Positions 1 through 11,059 of a stretch of 64,000 nt of DNA are shown here, piece by piece. A model generated the notes under the pieces. That model saw only the letters and a program-made list of their open reading frames with translations, made no database searches and had not been told where the DNA came from. The DNA lies in the NCBI RefSeq assembly GCF_008831285.2, contig NC_045141.1, positions 8,607,353-8,671,352 on the forward strand, given 5' to 3'. A program made the translations under genes and the position numbers. This DNA comes from Nymphaea colorata. Taxonomy: Eukaryota; Streptophyta; Magnoliopsida; Nymphaeales; Nymphaeaceae. Position 1 is the first letter of the stretch; each line of letters begins with the position of its first letter.

Positions 1-1107
1 CCATTAAGTTCAAATCTTAATTTTGAAACTAAGTATTTGAACTTCTAATAAATCGAATATGATAATAATGTCAATTTTGTTTGAATTTGATGCAACGGAG
101 TATCTTTTGTCTACTGGCCATACACTCATACAAAGTAGGGGAGAGAATGGAATTGCTTTTAGAAAGATATAAAAGACACCCACATCTTCTCTTCAACTTG
201 TGGCATTGTTTATTTGTGTTTATGAAGAGAGACAGGGGAGGGAGATGCTATCTGCAGATAAATAGTCCGACATCAAGGAAGAAAAGTAGTTGTGGGGGTC
301 TTGTAAGAGGAGCTCCAATCTGCCCAGTAGTCGAGGACACTTAGCACTTGAGGCAAATATTCTACCCAAGTATTTCTTGCTTCTTTAGCTAGTTTTATTC
401 AGTCAGTGGCCTCTTTGTTAGTATCAGTTGTTCCATGTCAAAATTAAAAATTAAATTTGTGTGAAACCAGCAAGAAATCCTAGCTTGCATGTCTACCTTC
501 TCTAGAGTCCCTCACCTTCACGCCGTAAGCCAGCTCACTCATTCTACTACGGAGACAGACCACGTCTGCCAACGTTATTTTTGCATGTCGCTGGGATTCA
601 GATCCATTGGAATCTGATACCCATCGGACCCAGTTACAAAACTGTACCAAATCCGAATTCAATTATGAATCAGAATTGTTTGACTTCTTCTTCTTTTGGA
701 GTTTTCTTTTATGAACTCTTTTCTGTTTTTGACATCTCAGAATTGTCGCGAACTCACATTTAATGTTCTTTAAATAATGAAAAAGACATATTCTGAGGAC
801 CTAATTTTACTATAATTCTTAAACTTAGATTATATTTAAAATTACAATAACGTTAAAGTTATACTTAATCCTTTTTCAGTTTAGAAAAGTTTGCAAGTCA
901 TATTTTTCATATTTGATTTTTTTTCAATGTAATGTTCGTCCATTTCCTTTTTTTAAACCATATAAAAACTATTGAAAAATATGGATTATAAAACACCGCG
1001 AGAAGGCCGCCTGTGTGCTGGCAACCAGCTGCTCACCAGCAGAGCAAGAGTGACGGGATGTGGGTGGGGCGCAGGGGCAGAAAATGTTGGGCATGTGAGT
1101 ATTTGAA
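1..1107. other. AT-rich intergenic DNA, no gene seen
   Basis: AT-rich DNA with short scattered open frames (the longest is 87 codons from about position 81) whose translations show no recognisable domain. A more GC-rich patch lies at about 1,000-1,080. No repeat boundary, tRNA-like fold or transposon end was seen. Confidence 0.5.
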
Positions 1108-1320
1108 ATGAATTCTCCCCTTTCCATCCAAACCTCTCCATTTGAGAGATTCAAAACAAAGGCAGTTTTCCTTTCCTTTCTCTCCCCTTCCTTTCTTTTC
1201 TCTCTTCTCTACACATTTTTTCATGGACCTTTCCTTTCCCTTCTCCAATTCCTTCCATCCAAACACCTTTTCCTATTTCATTTCCTTCCTTTTCCACTCA
1301 TTTCCTTCAACCAAACAGGC
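1108..1320. repeat. Polypyrimidine (CT/TTCC-rich) tract
   Basis: The top strand is almost purely pyrimidine, built from TTCC and TCTC words. The phrase CCATCCAAAC occurs twice and a related form, CAACCAAACAGG, ends the tract. Open frames inside it translate to Ser/Phe/Leu-rich low-complexity strings and are not credible genes. Confidence 0.6.
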
Positions 1321-1732
1321 TGTCAGTGGCAGACCTACTCTGTTGATCAGAAGCACTAGTGAGTTTACAACCATTTGAACTTGAAGTCTAAATTAGGAGC
1401 AATTACATTATGCTTTTCCCCAAGCTGTGCTTTTCCAGCTGAAATAACATTTATCATTCTTTTAAAACCTTTTATTAACAAATCTCCCTTTATTCTATCC
1501 AAGCAATTCAGTTCACCAAAGTTACATCCGTTGTGTTTTCGCCATTGTTGCTCACAAGAAGCTTGTTCCAAGAAAAGTGAAAATCCATAACAAAATGTAG
1601 TGACAAGGTGTCAAGCAACAAAGTATCAAAAGAAAAAAGATGAAAATGACAAAAGAAGAACATTAGCAAAGAAGGCAAAACCAAATAAACAAAAAACAAG
1701 AAGAGGAGGCGGAGGAGGGGAGAAAGAGAGGG
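1321..1732. other. Intergenic DNA downstream of the LINE relic
   Basis: No gene seen. The part next to position 1,730 is purine-rich and may be the 3' untranslated tail of the minus-strand LINE, but no clear poly(A) tail (a T-run on this strand) marks the element's end. Confidence 0.35.
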
Positions 1733-2640
1733 CTAGTCAAAGGCAGAAGTCATCCTGTGGTCAATGCAAAGAGCAAGGTGGACATCTACCTTCACAATGC
1801 ATCCAATTAAAGCAACACTCGTTGCTGTGTTCTTGAACATACTATTATTGCACTCTTCCCAATCCTGCCACCAATAGTTAGATGATTCAAGGCCACCAAG
1901 TAAGTTGCCAGCCACTGCTGACTGAAGGTGAAGGAGAAAAGAGAAGAAGCTGCTGTAGGGAGAGGGGAGGGTGTGCAGGAGAGAAGGTCAAGTGGTAACA
2001 AGCAAGCGACAAAAGAAATGGCAGTCAACAACAAAGTAGTGTCTCGATTCCGCAGAAAAGAGGCAAAGAGGACACTGGTTAGCAAGGTGAATCACAAGGC
2101 ACTAGAGATGGTTTAAGGTATTGATATGGCAGCAAGAATGAGCCAAACAAAAACCATAGCATGGGGTGAAGCGTCAAAAAACCAAAGGGCATGACGGGAG
2201 CCATGGAACACCCGAGCCAAAAGTAGAGGCAAAGGTGAATCAGAGAAAGAAGATGAAATGAGCCAAGTAGGGGCGTGGTTTGGAGACAAGTGGGTGATAA
2301 TCAGCATAGCAAAGAAAATGTTATTTCAAATGTGTGATGCAGAACTGATAAGTCTAAGGGTGTGCCATGTGTGATGGGTGGGAAGTACAGATTTTGACAA
2401 AAAAAAGAGAATGGGCTGGTCGGAAGTAGCTAGATGTCATAACTAAGAACCAAGAAAGGCAGTACAAGTACGCATGAGGTCAAGAATGCCAAAACCCCCC
2501 AAGAGCCAAGGATGAGTAACAACCTTCCGACGCACAAGACAATCCGAGGGGTGCTCACCTCCCCAAGAAAAGTGCTAGAGGAGACGATTGAGACTAGTGA
2601 ATGTGGCATCAGATGACTGGTAAAGACCAAGAGCATGGAG
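1733..2640 (-). pseudogene. LINE ORF2 C-terminal part: zf-RVT and tail (broken)
   Basis: Continues the LINE reading on the minus strand. At about 2,460-2,580 one frame reads FSWGGEHPSDCLVRRKVV followed by WLLGGFGILDLMRT, the FLWGG...GGLGI-D signature after the RT thumb. At about 2,010-2,200 comes a zf-RVT-like segment with CPLC and a following H/C-containing stretch. At 1,733-1,870 the tail reads NNSMFKNTATSVALIG then KVDVHLALCI, resembling the ERNNR-F end of plant LINE ORF2. Stops and frame changes separate the three pieces. Confidence 0.7.
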
Positions 2641-2702
2641 CACGATGGAGGCTAGACAATGCTAGACCAAGGTGATTCTACGGTGAATGAGAGGACGTTA
2701 GC

Positions 2703-3745
2703 CTACCAGTCTTGCTGCAACCAAAGCACGCTTCTGCAAAAAGTGCAGTTGCAGGATCGACATGGAAGAGTGACAGCTGACAATATCATTAATTGAAACC
2801 CAGAGGCTGAGTCAAAAAGCTGAAGCAACAACCAAACTCTAGCAATCTGCTGCGGGGAGGTAGTGTCAAAGATGATGAAATCGTCTGCATATTGAATGAT
2901 GGAGAAACAGAAAAAGCTAGGGAGTGGCAACACGTCGAAAAAGTTAGAATCTGACGAAGACTTGAAGAGGGTAGCAAAAGCTTCAGCAACAAGGTTAAAG
3001 GGAAGCGGAGAAAGGGGACAGCCCTCACGATGCCCATGATGCAATGAGCAGAACTGACCGACAGACTCATTAAAGGAAATGGCCATCTGAGCCCTGACAA
3101 CTGGTCCAAAGTCGAACCCATGGAGGAGGAAGAAGAGGAAATCTCAGCTGACCGAATGAAAAGCTTTTGCGATATCAAGCTTAAGGATAAATGATGGAGA
3201 GCGGGAAGAGTAGATGCAATGGACAACCTCATTTGCTAAGAAGACTTGTGACGGAAGACATGACAAGATAGAGACGGGAAGCAAGAAGTCTAGCCATAAG
3301 CTTAATAATGAGTGCCAAGGATAGAGATAGGGCAAAGGTCTCAAATACTGGAGGCGTTTGCCCTCTTAGGAATAAGAACACAGACAGCTCTGTTAAATTC
3401 CCAAAGGGGATGGAGTTGGTACCAAACTCTTGAAAGAAGACCATGAAAAGGATAGAGATAGGGCAAAGGTCTCAAATACTGGAGGCGTTTGCCCTCTTAG
3501 GAATAAGAACACAGACAGCTCTGTTAAATTCCCAAAGGGGATGGAGTTGGTACCAAACTCTTGAAAGAAGACCATGAAATCAGGCTGGTAACAGTGCCAC
3601 AAGACTCAGAAGAATTCAAGAGGAAACCATTCGATACCAAGCGACTTGCCAGCCTTGAGGGCCCAAACTGCTGCCTTAATATCGTCAAGTTGAAAGGCAT
3701 GCTCAGACCGATAAAATGTGAAAAGGAAGCCGGACGAGGATAGCA
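2703..3745 (-). pseudogene. LINE ORF2 reverse transcriptase core (broken)
   Basis: Known role of the family: RNA-templated DNA synthesis during target-primed retrotransposition. Reading down from 3,745, the pre-RT segment shows the pattern IKAAVWALKAGKS then WFPLEFF, a form of the KAPGPDGFP region. At about 3,150-3,190 is LKLDIAKAFHSVS, the RT motif A (catalytic D followed by KAFD, here KAFH). At about 3,010-3,040 is REGCPLSPLPF (the QGCPLSP motif). At about 2,880-2,897 is QYADDFIIF, the catalytic YADD box. These pieces fall in at least three frames. An internal 131-bp duplication (131 is not a multiple of 3) adds a frame change. Not expressible as an enzyme as it stands. Confidence 0.85.
3317..3578. 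repeat. Perfect 131-bp tandem duplication inside the LINE
   Basis: Positions 3,317-3,447 and 3,448-3,578 read the same throughout as far as I can compare them by eye, while the surrounding LINE is heavily decayed. The duplication is therefore young or an assembly artefact. Confidence 0.9.
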
Positions 3746-3766
3746 AAGATCTGCAGTGATAATCAC

Positions 3767-3822
3767 TTAAATTGGTAAGCTTTTCTGAGCCTTTAACTAT
3801 AAAATTCAGATTCCATATACCT
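3767..3822 (-). pseudogene. Tiny NLR (LRR-linker) fragment
   Basis: On the minus strand this reads IWNLNFIVKGSEKLTNL. It aligns with WELKFIAEGLGKLTNF in the NLR pseudogene at 21.2-24.3 kb (about 22,852-22,905) and with the matching part of the 7.5-9.4 kb pseudogene. It stops abruptly at the LINE edge. Probably a scrap of a third or fourth cluster member, left by the LINE insertion or by deletion. Confidence 0.6.
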
Positions 3823-5756
3823 TACGGCATGGAAATATGTATAGTTAGAGTGCACATTTGTCAGGTACGCATGAAAGAAGCTAATTTTAAGCTATTGGCA
3901 GTACTGCTTACATATGGAACTAAATCACCACCTCCCCATTTATTGGAACCAGCCTTAAAAAGAAGCTGACCGTTTATTTGACTCAGACAAATGTGTATGT
4001 GATGAATTAAGAAGAAAAATATGGGTATACATACATTTGATTTGGGACAGATCGATTATCGTTGCAGGCTATGAAATAGACCTGTAAAGTACCATTTGAT
4101 TGCAAGAACAACGGTTCTTAAAACACTTGTCCTTAGAATAAGTGTCCTAAGAACAAAGAGTTCATGTCCATATGAACAAGTTGTAATTCTGTATAGTGTT
4201 TAGTGTTTGCTTGCAACGACAGAATTTTCAACATGTGACGTTTTACCATATATTCTCTCTCTCTCTCTCTCTCTCAAAAACACATTATAAAACATGTGAA
4301 CTAATAAAAATATTCTTTTTCGATATAAAAAATTCACATACGACAAAGAAAAATATTTTTTTAAAACATATTAAAAATATAAGCCTATTAAAATTCACTT
4401 TTTTTCTCTCTCTACACACGGAAGACTTAAAATCAACATAAAATGAAAGAAAATACTTAAGAAAATATGTAAAAAAAACATGCAATCCTATAAAATACTC
4501 TCTCTCTTGGTCTTTGTCTTTCTATCTCTATAAATACAATTGACCTAAAATTTAGATACAATAAAAGAAAATGCACAATAAAAGATGTAAAAGATACATG
4601 AGCCAAAAAAATTATTTATCTGCCATGGTCTGCTTTCAAACTTTAGACCGTTTAAAGTAATACTGGATGGTTTTTTATTTTTTATTTTTTTTCATACAAC
4701 TTCTGCCATGATTTAACTGCGATCCACTTCAAGATCGGTTGTCAATGTTTTACCAAACTGAAAGCCATTATAGGGAGATCCTATTTGAAATTTGCTAAAA
4801 TTATTGATGGTTGCTAATGAACATGGCTATATGAGAGTGTGCGGTTTGGCTGTCCATCTCATAAACTTACCATGAATTTTTCTTTCTTCTAATTTTACAA
4901 AAAATTTCTAGTATTTTGAATTGAGGATGGGCAAGACCCATGCATGCAAAGCAAAATACTATTGATATGACTGCTCTCCAAGTCTCAACCTCGTAATTCA
5001 TTATATACCAAAGATGAAAGGCCTCAAATTTATATAATGTTTTGTGCCCATGCAGAAAAAGAGACACAAGCCATCAAACTCTTAATTCTCTTTAAATTAA
5101 ATGCCCCAAGCAGAACGCTCACAAACTTGCATGCACACGGCGCCATTAATCGAATTGAGAGGTACTTAGATGCACTTTCCACAAAAGAAGAATGAAACAG
5201 GTGATACTACAGTTCATTTTCCAATGAAAATTCCCATCATATTCTGCTTTTCTGGACGTCTCCAAATTCTGAATATGCACAATCAATTGTAGTAGATGCA
5301 GGAAGTGGGACCAGAAGAGGAAAACTGAGGCATCAGGCCTCTAAAGACTCCCCACATTGGTATGACTTTAAATGAAAAACAAAATTTTTGTACATATCAA
5401 ATGGATCATTTTCAGTATACAATGTCAACCTTTTCAATATACATTGTCAGTGGACATGAGCCGGTGAACAAGATCAAATGGAGATGGTAATGCTCTGTCA
5501 TGGACATTGGGAAGATTGGAGCCAATGATCCAGGATCATTGTAAGGTTCACGCAAGAGATAGAGAAGCAAAAATAAATTTGCTTACAAATGCCAAATGTG
5601 GACCAGATGAACTAAAATACAAATCAGAATTTCAGCAAACACTTCATATGCATAAAAAGAAAACACCTTCTCAGCATCAAAAATCATATGCACCAACCAC
5701 CTCAAGCTTATAAGATACAATGGAATTAACGTAAAAAAATATAAAAAAGGGAAATA
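3823..5756. other. AT-rich intergenic DNA with a (CT)n run
   Basis: No gene or element end was recognised. A (CT)11 run lies at 4,254-4,275. Short open frames of 66-81 codons at 4,196-4,485 and 4,867-5,067 give Lys/Phe/Ile-rich low-complexity translations and are rejected. Confidence 0.5.
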
Positions 5757-5890
5757 CGTGCCAATTTAAGTTTTAAATGTCCTTGTTGAAGAACTGATGG
5801 ATTGAGATCTTGAACCAGATTCAACTTATTGTTTATGTGGAAGAAATGAAGAAGGTGAACACTACTTGTTCCTCGTTATTTCATTTTCAT
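5757..5890 (+). pseudogene. LINE zf-RVT-like fragment, plus strand
   Basis: The plus strand reads ...DSTYCLCGRNEEGEHYLFL..., which matches the C-x-L-C-x(4)-EE-x-H-x-L-F pattern of the zinc-finger domain that follows plant LINE reverse transcriptases. The final Cys is not seen and stops lie upstream. It sits directly against a minus-strand RT fragment, so the two are in opposite orientations. Confidence 0.45.
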
Positions 5891-6101
5891 TTACTGCAGT
5901 GGCTAAAACTTGCGCCTCTAGGCTACCCGATACTATTTCCATAACTAAAATAAACAGGTATGAGAATAGCGGATCTCCCTAGGGAAGACCTGGTTTAAGA
6001 TGCAACCAAGCTCCCTCCCTCCCACTGATGAGATGGTCTGAGGAAACCGACGTGACTAGTACCTTAAATTTGAGAGACCTGGCATTGGCTGAAACCCAAA
6101 T
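5891..6101 (-). pseudogene. LINE reverse transcriptase fragment, minus strand
   Basis: Read on the minus strand: WVSANARSLKFKVLV, then REGAWLHLKPGLP, a stop codon where Gln or Arg is expected, then GDPLFSYLFILVMEI. This is the plant LINE RT block W(V/I)-x-C-I-x-S...RGLRQGDPLSPYLF-x-(I/L)VME. Only about 70 codons survive. It is from a different LINE copy than the one at 1.7-3.8 kb, whose version of this motif is REGCPLSPLPF. Confidence 0.75.
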
Positions 6102-7487
6102 GCCTCAGGGCCCCGTTCTTTTTGGTCCCCGACTTAATACGCTGCTGCCATTTAAATGTAGTTTAAAACCCTCACTCACCAGAGAAAGTTGAGTGCGGTA
6201 CGATGCAAAAGAGAAAAAGGTATTTTGGTAATTTTGAAAAAGAAATATTTTTCATTTTTTATTTTATTTTATTTTTATTTGTATCATGTAAACTAAAGAT
6301 ATTTTAATCACAAAATTAGTGCACTAGTATAACGCATATAACCAAATTTTCACGCTCACACCATCCATTGCCATAATTGCGACCCCTTCCTCGTCCTGGA
6401 CGACCAGGAATTTGTTGTGGGCTGTAAAAAAAAGTGACATTAATTAACACGGATTTCAATTTCATGTACAAATAATCGCGAGAACGACCAATTTATATAA
6501 AAGCAATTGTTGTTTGATTGGCGCATGAGTTGTGTAAATTAATCACGAGAACAATGAATAATTTATCTATTTATTTACTTTTAATGAAATAATACTAATG
6601 ACACATGGGTGAAATAATATATAACATATATTATTATATTTTAAATGTTACTCAGTTCATTATTAGCATAATTTTAGGGCTTGTTTGGTTTCAAATCTAG
6701 AATTTTTTTCTTGCTTTTCACTTCAGATTCTGTAAAAATGATGCTTTAATGTGTACGTGTATATCCATAAGATTGGTGTTAGTTTACTGTAGATATATCT
6801 CTTAATAATGAAATATTGAGCTAGTAAGTGGTCCGGTTTGTGTTCGGATCTACCTTAACGGAACTTGTCCTTGGACAGAATTTTTGAAAGTGCCCTTCCA
6901 GATCAAAACATTATTGGTGCGCTGGAAAATATTCAACATTTACATGTAATCAAGTTGGATAATATTATAGTCAGGGGTTCAAGGCTCGCTCTTTGTTGCG
7001 GGTTCGGTCATATGACTAAATTATGCGCCAGGTGTGAGTTTGATTATGACAGCCATTCAGTTTTCTTTACCCAACTTGACTAAAAATTTGTTTCCTGGAT
7101 ACAGTAATATTGAGATTTTAATTTGCTGACGCATTTTCTTCCCTAACTTTATATATAACAACAATTTAGTTTCGTTGTTGTATGTTTTAAGGTAGATCAA
7201 AGGGTTCAGCCAAGATGACTAAATCATTTCAAACGCTCTCCTGCTTGTCTCACGTTTGCTGAAAACAGTTGCAAACTATTGACTCTTTCACATTCTCTCT
7301 ACTTGGAGATGGAAAACATGACCAAAAAAAAAATTGCAAGAACCAAATCAAACAAGGGGGAGAGAGAGAGAGAAAGGAGCCGATGAAATGCAAATTTGCA
7401 TATTTAAAGAATAGATTAGTTACACGCATTTCAAACAATTTAAATGAATAAAAAAAGTTCAGCAGCATGATGTAGCAATACTACAGA
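6102..7487. other. Intergenic DNA, including the probable 3' flank of NLR relic 1
   Basis: No gene recognised. The part from about 7,330 to 7,487 holds an AATCAAACAAG phrase and a GA-rich run that recur, in the same position relative to the stop codon, downstream of the NLR fragment at 18.3 kb (about 18,200-18,240). It is therefore probably conserved 3'-UTR/flank. Phrases like GGGCCCCGTTCTTTTTGG (6,109) and GGGCTTGTTTGG (6,677) resemble DNA-transposon ends, but they are in the same orientation and cannot be paired. Confidence 0.5.
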
Positions 7488-9440
7488 TCATCTCCTATCG
7501 TCTAACCTTTTCCCAAGACAGTCCTTTAAATGCTGCGGCAGATGGAGTGCAGGACATGATCTGTAAATTGTCAAATCTTCAAGCTTCGGGAGGCAGGCAA
7601 TCTGTTGCTTTGCATCCGTAGGACATGTTCCTGCTGCATCATTTTGTTGGGGAGTAACATCATTGACGTCCGTTAGAGACTTGAGATTGGGGAAGTCTTT
7701 AAGAGATAACCGTCTCAGTTGCCAGAGGCATTGCCAGTGGCCTCCCAAACTGATGTCCTCATTAAAACCTTGTAGGTGCAATTCCTCCAGTGGGAGAGAG
7801 CCCACACCCATTTAGGCACCCTTCCCCATTTGAGCTCTTCAACCCTCGAGTCTATCAAAGTCAGATCCTTGAGGGAGGGTAGAAATGTTGATAGCTGATC
7901 TGATGGCAATGACAGCGTTGATTCCATAGCTGCCCCATCCAAGAGCATCAGATTGAGGTTGGGCAGGTGCTAAAGCAAGTTCTACTCCAATCTTGCATTT
8001 GGGCAATTCAACACTGTCAGGGCACGGAGCCGAGTCGCTTGACCGTCATGCCCCGGCAGCTCGGATAGAGCATAAATCAAGCCTTCTGTCTGCATCTTTG
8101 GACGGTTCTGAAATTCCACCTCTCTTAAGCATGCATAAAAGTTTCTGTTGCTAATTCCCTTGATCCAGCTGCTGGCCATCCTTCTCAGTTGGGCAAATTC
8201 CATGCTCTCAGATCCTCAAGTGAAGGAAGGTGAGCAGGGAGCTGCTTCAGAGTGTTCAGATTAGACAACCACAGCCTCTTTCAATCTGGCATGTGTACAT
8301 CAGCTACTTGCTCTAACCTCTCACAATATCTCACCTCCAACCACTCCAAGGCAGGCATGTTAGCGAGAGTCTTTAACTTATAACATCCATACACATCCAA
8401 CCACTTGAGAGCAGGCATGCCATGAGATAATTGCTCTAGGCTGCCACATCCTTCCACCTGCAACCAGTCCAAGTTGGGGAAGTCACCAATCGTGTTGAGT
8501 CCATCATAGCTCCGAATTTTCAAGGACTTTAGCATAGGCATGCTCGGCAATTCACACAGTGTAGGGCAGGTGTTGACCTCCAACTTCTCCAATGATTTAA
8601 TTCCTATCACTGTTGCCCACAATGGGAAACATTGCAGCCGTAATGTCTGCAGCTCCACATAGTTGGTGTCCAAATACCACACAGGCCTTTCACCTTTATA
8701 ATCGCAAATTGCCAAGCTCTCTATGCCATGTGGAGGTTCCAAAGCCTCCAGCAAACCCTTCTGTTCCGAAGCACTGCCCACTATGTCATTTTTTCCCACC
8801 TTGAAGTCTAATTCCACACCAATTAGCTCGTGCTTCTCCTTAAGATGTGCGTCTTTTGCATCAATTACTTTCACCCTTCCCCCTTCCAAACGTTCTACTG
8901 ACAAGTACCCCTTTAGTTTGTTCAAGTCTTTCAGTTCCCTAATATTGCATCCCCTTATGTCCCCTTTGCCATCACATACAAGAAACCTTTTTAAGGTCCG
9001 TAAATTGGTAAGCTTCCCCAAGCCTTTGGCTATAAAAAGTTTCCCAAACCTTCGGCTATAAAATTCAAACGCGTTGCATGTTCAAGCTCAAGATACCTCT
9101 AGTTGCAGAGTTCTCCCATTTCGTTGGGCAGCTCTTCAATTTTACTATGATTTAAATTCAATGTTTGCAGGTTCTAGAGTCTACCGATTGAATTGGGCAA
9201 CTGTCTCACATCAGAAAGGCTAAGATCAAGATATTTTAGAAGTGAAAGGTTTTGAATGGGAGTTTGGTAGCTCATGTATCTGACATTTCATCAAGTGGCT
9301 TTAATATAAAAAGTCATCCAGCCCTTGGCTTCAATCAAATTGCTGCTTATTTTGTCCTGTCTGTGCCTGCCATTCAAATGAATTTTCCCTTCAGTAGTGG
9401 TGTGACCCGTTTCCCTCTTCAATCTGGTGAAATACGTTTA
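7488..9440 (-). pseudogene. CNL-type NLR pseudogene 1, mostly LRR; N-terminal half deleted
   Basis: Plant NLRs are intracellular immune receptors. This minus-strand copy has lost its coiled-coil and nearly all of NB-ARC. From 9,245 down it reads YLDLS..RQLPNSIGRL, LQTLNLNHSKIEELP, then from 9,021 a 246-codon open stretch starting GKLTNLRTLKRFLV, with the R-x-L-x-x-L-x-x-L-K-G linker typical of RGA-like CNLs, followed by irregular LRRs built on M-P-A-L-x-W-L-x-V-x-x-C. Stops or frameshifts occur near 8,281, 7,980 and 7,800-7,950. The last part (7,811 to the TGA at 7,488) has DAKQQIACLPKL and CPALHLPQHL. Between 9,290 and 9,430 scraps such as NLIEAKG and KAT resemble the end of NB-ARC in the copy at 22.4 kb (GLIEA, VKATT). 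Certain as an NLR; the 9,290-9,440 assignment is weaker. Confidence 0.85.
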
Positions 9441-9790
9441 TAATAATATGGCACATAGGAAAATACTCAATCACACATTTTTTTACTAAGTTATGCTAAA
9501 GAAGAAGTTAAATTATTTAATTTACTAGCAGTTAAATAAATCTGATGGAAAGAATCCCCAACCGAAGCCTTCTACATCTCTTAGAGTTCCTCTTTTCAGG
9601 TTTGTCAGATTTCGTGTTAATGCTCTTGTTTATCTGATTTTGTAAATTTTGCATATTCAATCTTCAACTCACATTTATTTTGATATTGAATGTGACCAAA
9701 TGCTGCTGCAAACAATTTGCTGGACTTTAGAGTCAAATTTGGGCTCGGTCACAAAAGTAAATATTGAATCCATTAAACCAGATCCAAACT
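9441..9790 (-). promoter_or_regulatory. Conserved upstream region of NLR pseudogene 1 (paralogous promoter DNA)
   Basis: By eye this matches, in reverse complement, the DNA 420-725 bp upstream of the start codon of the NLR at 21.2 kb. Shared words include AAATAAATCT (9,534 region), CCTTCTACAT, GAAAATACTCA and a CTCGGT...AAATATTGAATCC block (9,747-9,775). The orientation is the one expected for promoters of two genes on opposite strands. In copy 1 the whole 5' coding half between this region and the ARC2 end is missing. Confidence 0.65.
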
Positions 9791-9827
9791 TTGTCATAAT
9801 GTTATGATCGGCATAAAGTCACATGAG

Positions 9828-9841
9828 AGTGTGTGTGTGTG

Positions 9842-9919
<78 letters not shown>
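9828..9919. repeat. Compound microsatellite (GT)n(TA)n(GA)n
   Basis: A GT run, then about 50 bp of TA repeats, then about 26 bp of GA repeats, directly joined. Open frames across it are artefacts. Confidence 0.95.
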
Positions 9920-10136
9920 TGAGCATAATATTAGCAAAAGCATTTGGCTAACGATGGTAGAACCAAAGCAGCAATTACTTGTGTCTGAATCCAACGTTCA
10001 AACCAGTTTTTTTTAAATTAACCGTTCACATATTATCTTAAAAATAATTTGGTAGGTGAACCAAGCTAATAATTGAGATCAAAATAAGTCTGAAACCATT
10101 TTCTCCATGCCTAATGTTATTAAGATTTTCCTTGAG

Positions 10137-10168
<32 letters not shown>

Positions 10169-10178
10169 ATATATATTA
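10137..10178. repeat. (TA)n microsatellite
   Basis: About 42 bp of nearly pure TA repeats with single TT interruptions. Confidence 0.95.
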
Positions 10179-11059
10179 TGACAATTATTGGACATGGATT
10201 GAATTTCATGACCCACATTTTTTGGTAAACTTAGAACAATTAAAACTGCTAGTTTTAAATTTTCGTGTATCCAGTTTCTCTCTATTTTTTTTTCCAACCT
10301 ATAAATTTGTACCTTTGGAGTTCAAATGGAAGGAAAAATTTCAAAAATCCGACTGGAATCTGGGTTACCACAGTGGCAGTGGCGAACAGCCATAAATAGT
10401 AGAGTGCTCCATGGATTTGGTACTCCATCAAGTTGTTCTACCATTGCAATTTCATGACCACACTGTTTATGTAAGAACAGTATATTATGGTTGTTAGTAC
10501 AATTTAATGGTCTGCCCCCTTCTTTAATTTCTAGTTGCTGAATTTATAAGAAAGAATAAACCCGTCGGTTGGCATTAGAAGTACAACGTGCCCATTGCTT
10601 AATTTGGACTATGGTGAGCCCATGTGCTCTACAAGCTGGCAAGGTATATGGCCCAATCCCTATCTTCTACGGTCACGTACAAAAACACCCAGTTTCAACC
10701 ACATCTTACCCAAATAAAGAAATGTTTCTTTATTCCTCAGCAATCACTTCCCAATCACTCAGCTTCAGCAGAAATACTGTTTTTAGCTTTACCAAACATG
10801 AACATATTTCTTGAAATCCATAGGCACCAAATGACTGTGGAAAGTAACTTTCCAACACTTGTTACCAGCCTCGCTTAACACTGTTGTTCTTAGCTACCAT
10901 TGTCAACATCATTACTGCTAGAAACATCATTACTGCTAGAGAGCAAGAAACCGAAAAAAGTGATCTGCATCTTCCTCTTGTCATTTATACATGAAGAACC
11001 ACTGCACTTCAATCTATCTAAAGTAGGGAATGAGAATCTGCCTACATAAGCAATATACA
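10179..11059. other. Intergenic DNA, no gene recognised
   Basis: Two overlapping open frames of about 80 codons (10,569-10,878) have no recognisable domain. A short direct repeat of ATCATTACTGCTAGA occurs at about 10,907 and 10,926. Confidence 0.45.

Larger units (their letters stand above)
1733..3766 (-). mobile_element. Degenerate L1-like LINE (non-LTR retrotransposon), 5'-truncated
   Basis: On the minus strand this 2-kb stretch carries, in the correct order, the pieces of a plant LINE ORF2: the region just before the reverse transcriptase, the RT core, the post-RT zinc-finger domain (zf-RVT) and the C-terminal tail. No endonuclease is present upstream, so the copy is 5'-truncated; 5' truncation is typical of LINE insertions. 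Several frameshifts and stops break the frame, so it is a dead copy. Its high-coordinate edge abuts a small NLR relic at about 3,767. Confidence 0.85.

Noticed and set aside
81-344. 87-codon open frame at the left end
   Set aside because: No recognisable domain, ordinary length for chance, no splice or promoter context.
1033-1378. Overlapping frames on both strands in the polypyrimidine tract
   Set aside because: Low-complexity translations caused by TTCC/TCTC repeats.
5757-6101. Simple twin-primed LINE insertion
   Set aside because: The order of sense and inverted parts does not fit the standard twin-priming product.
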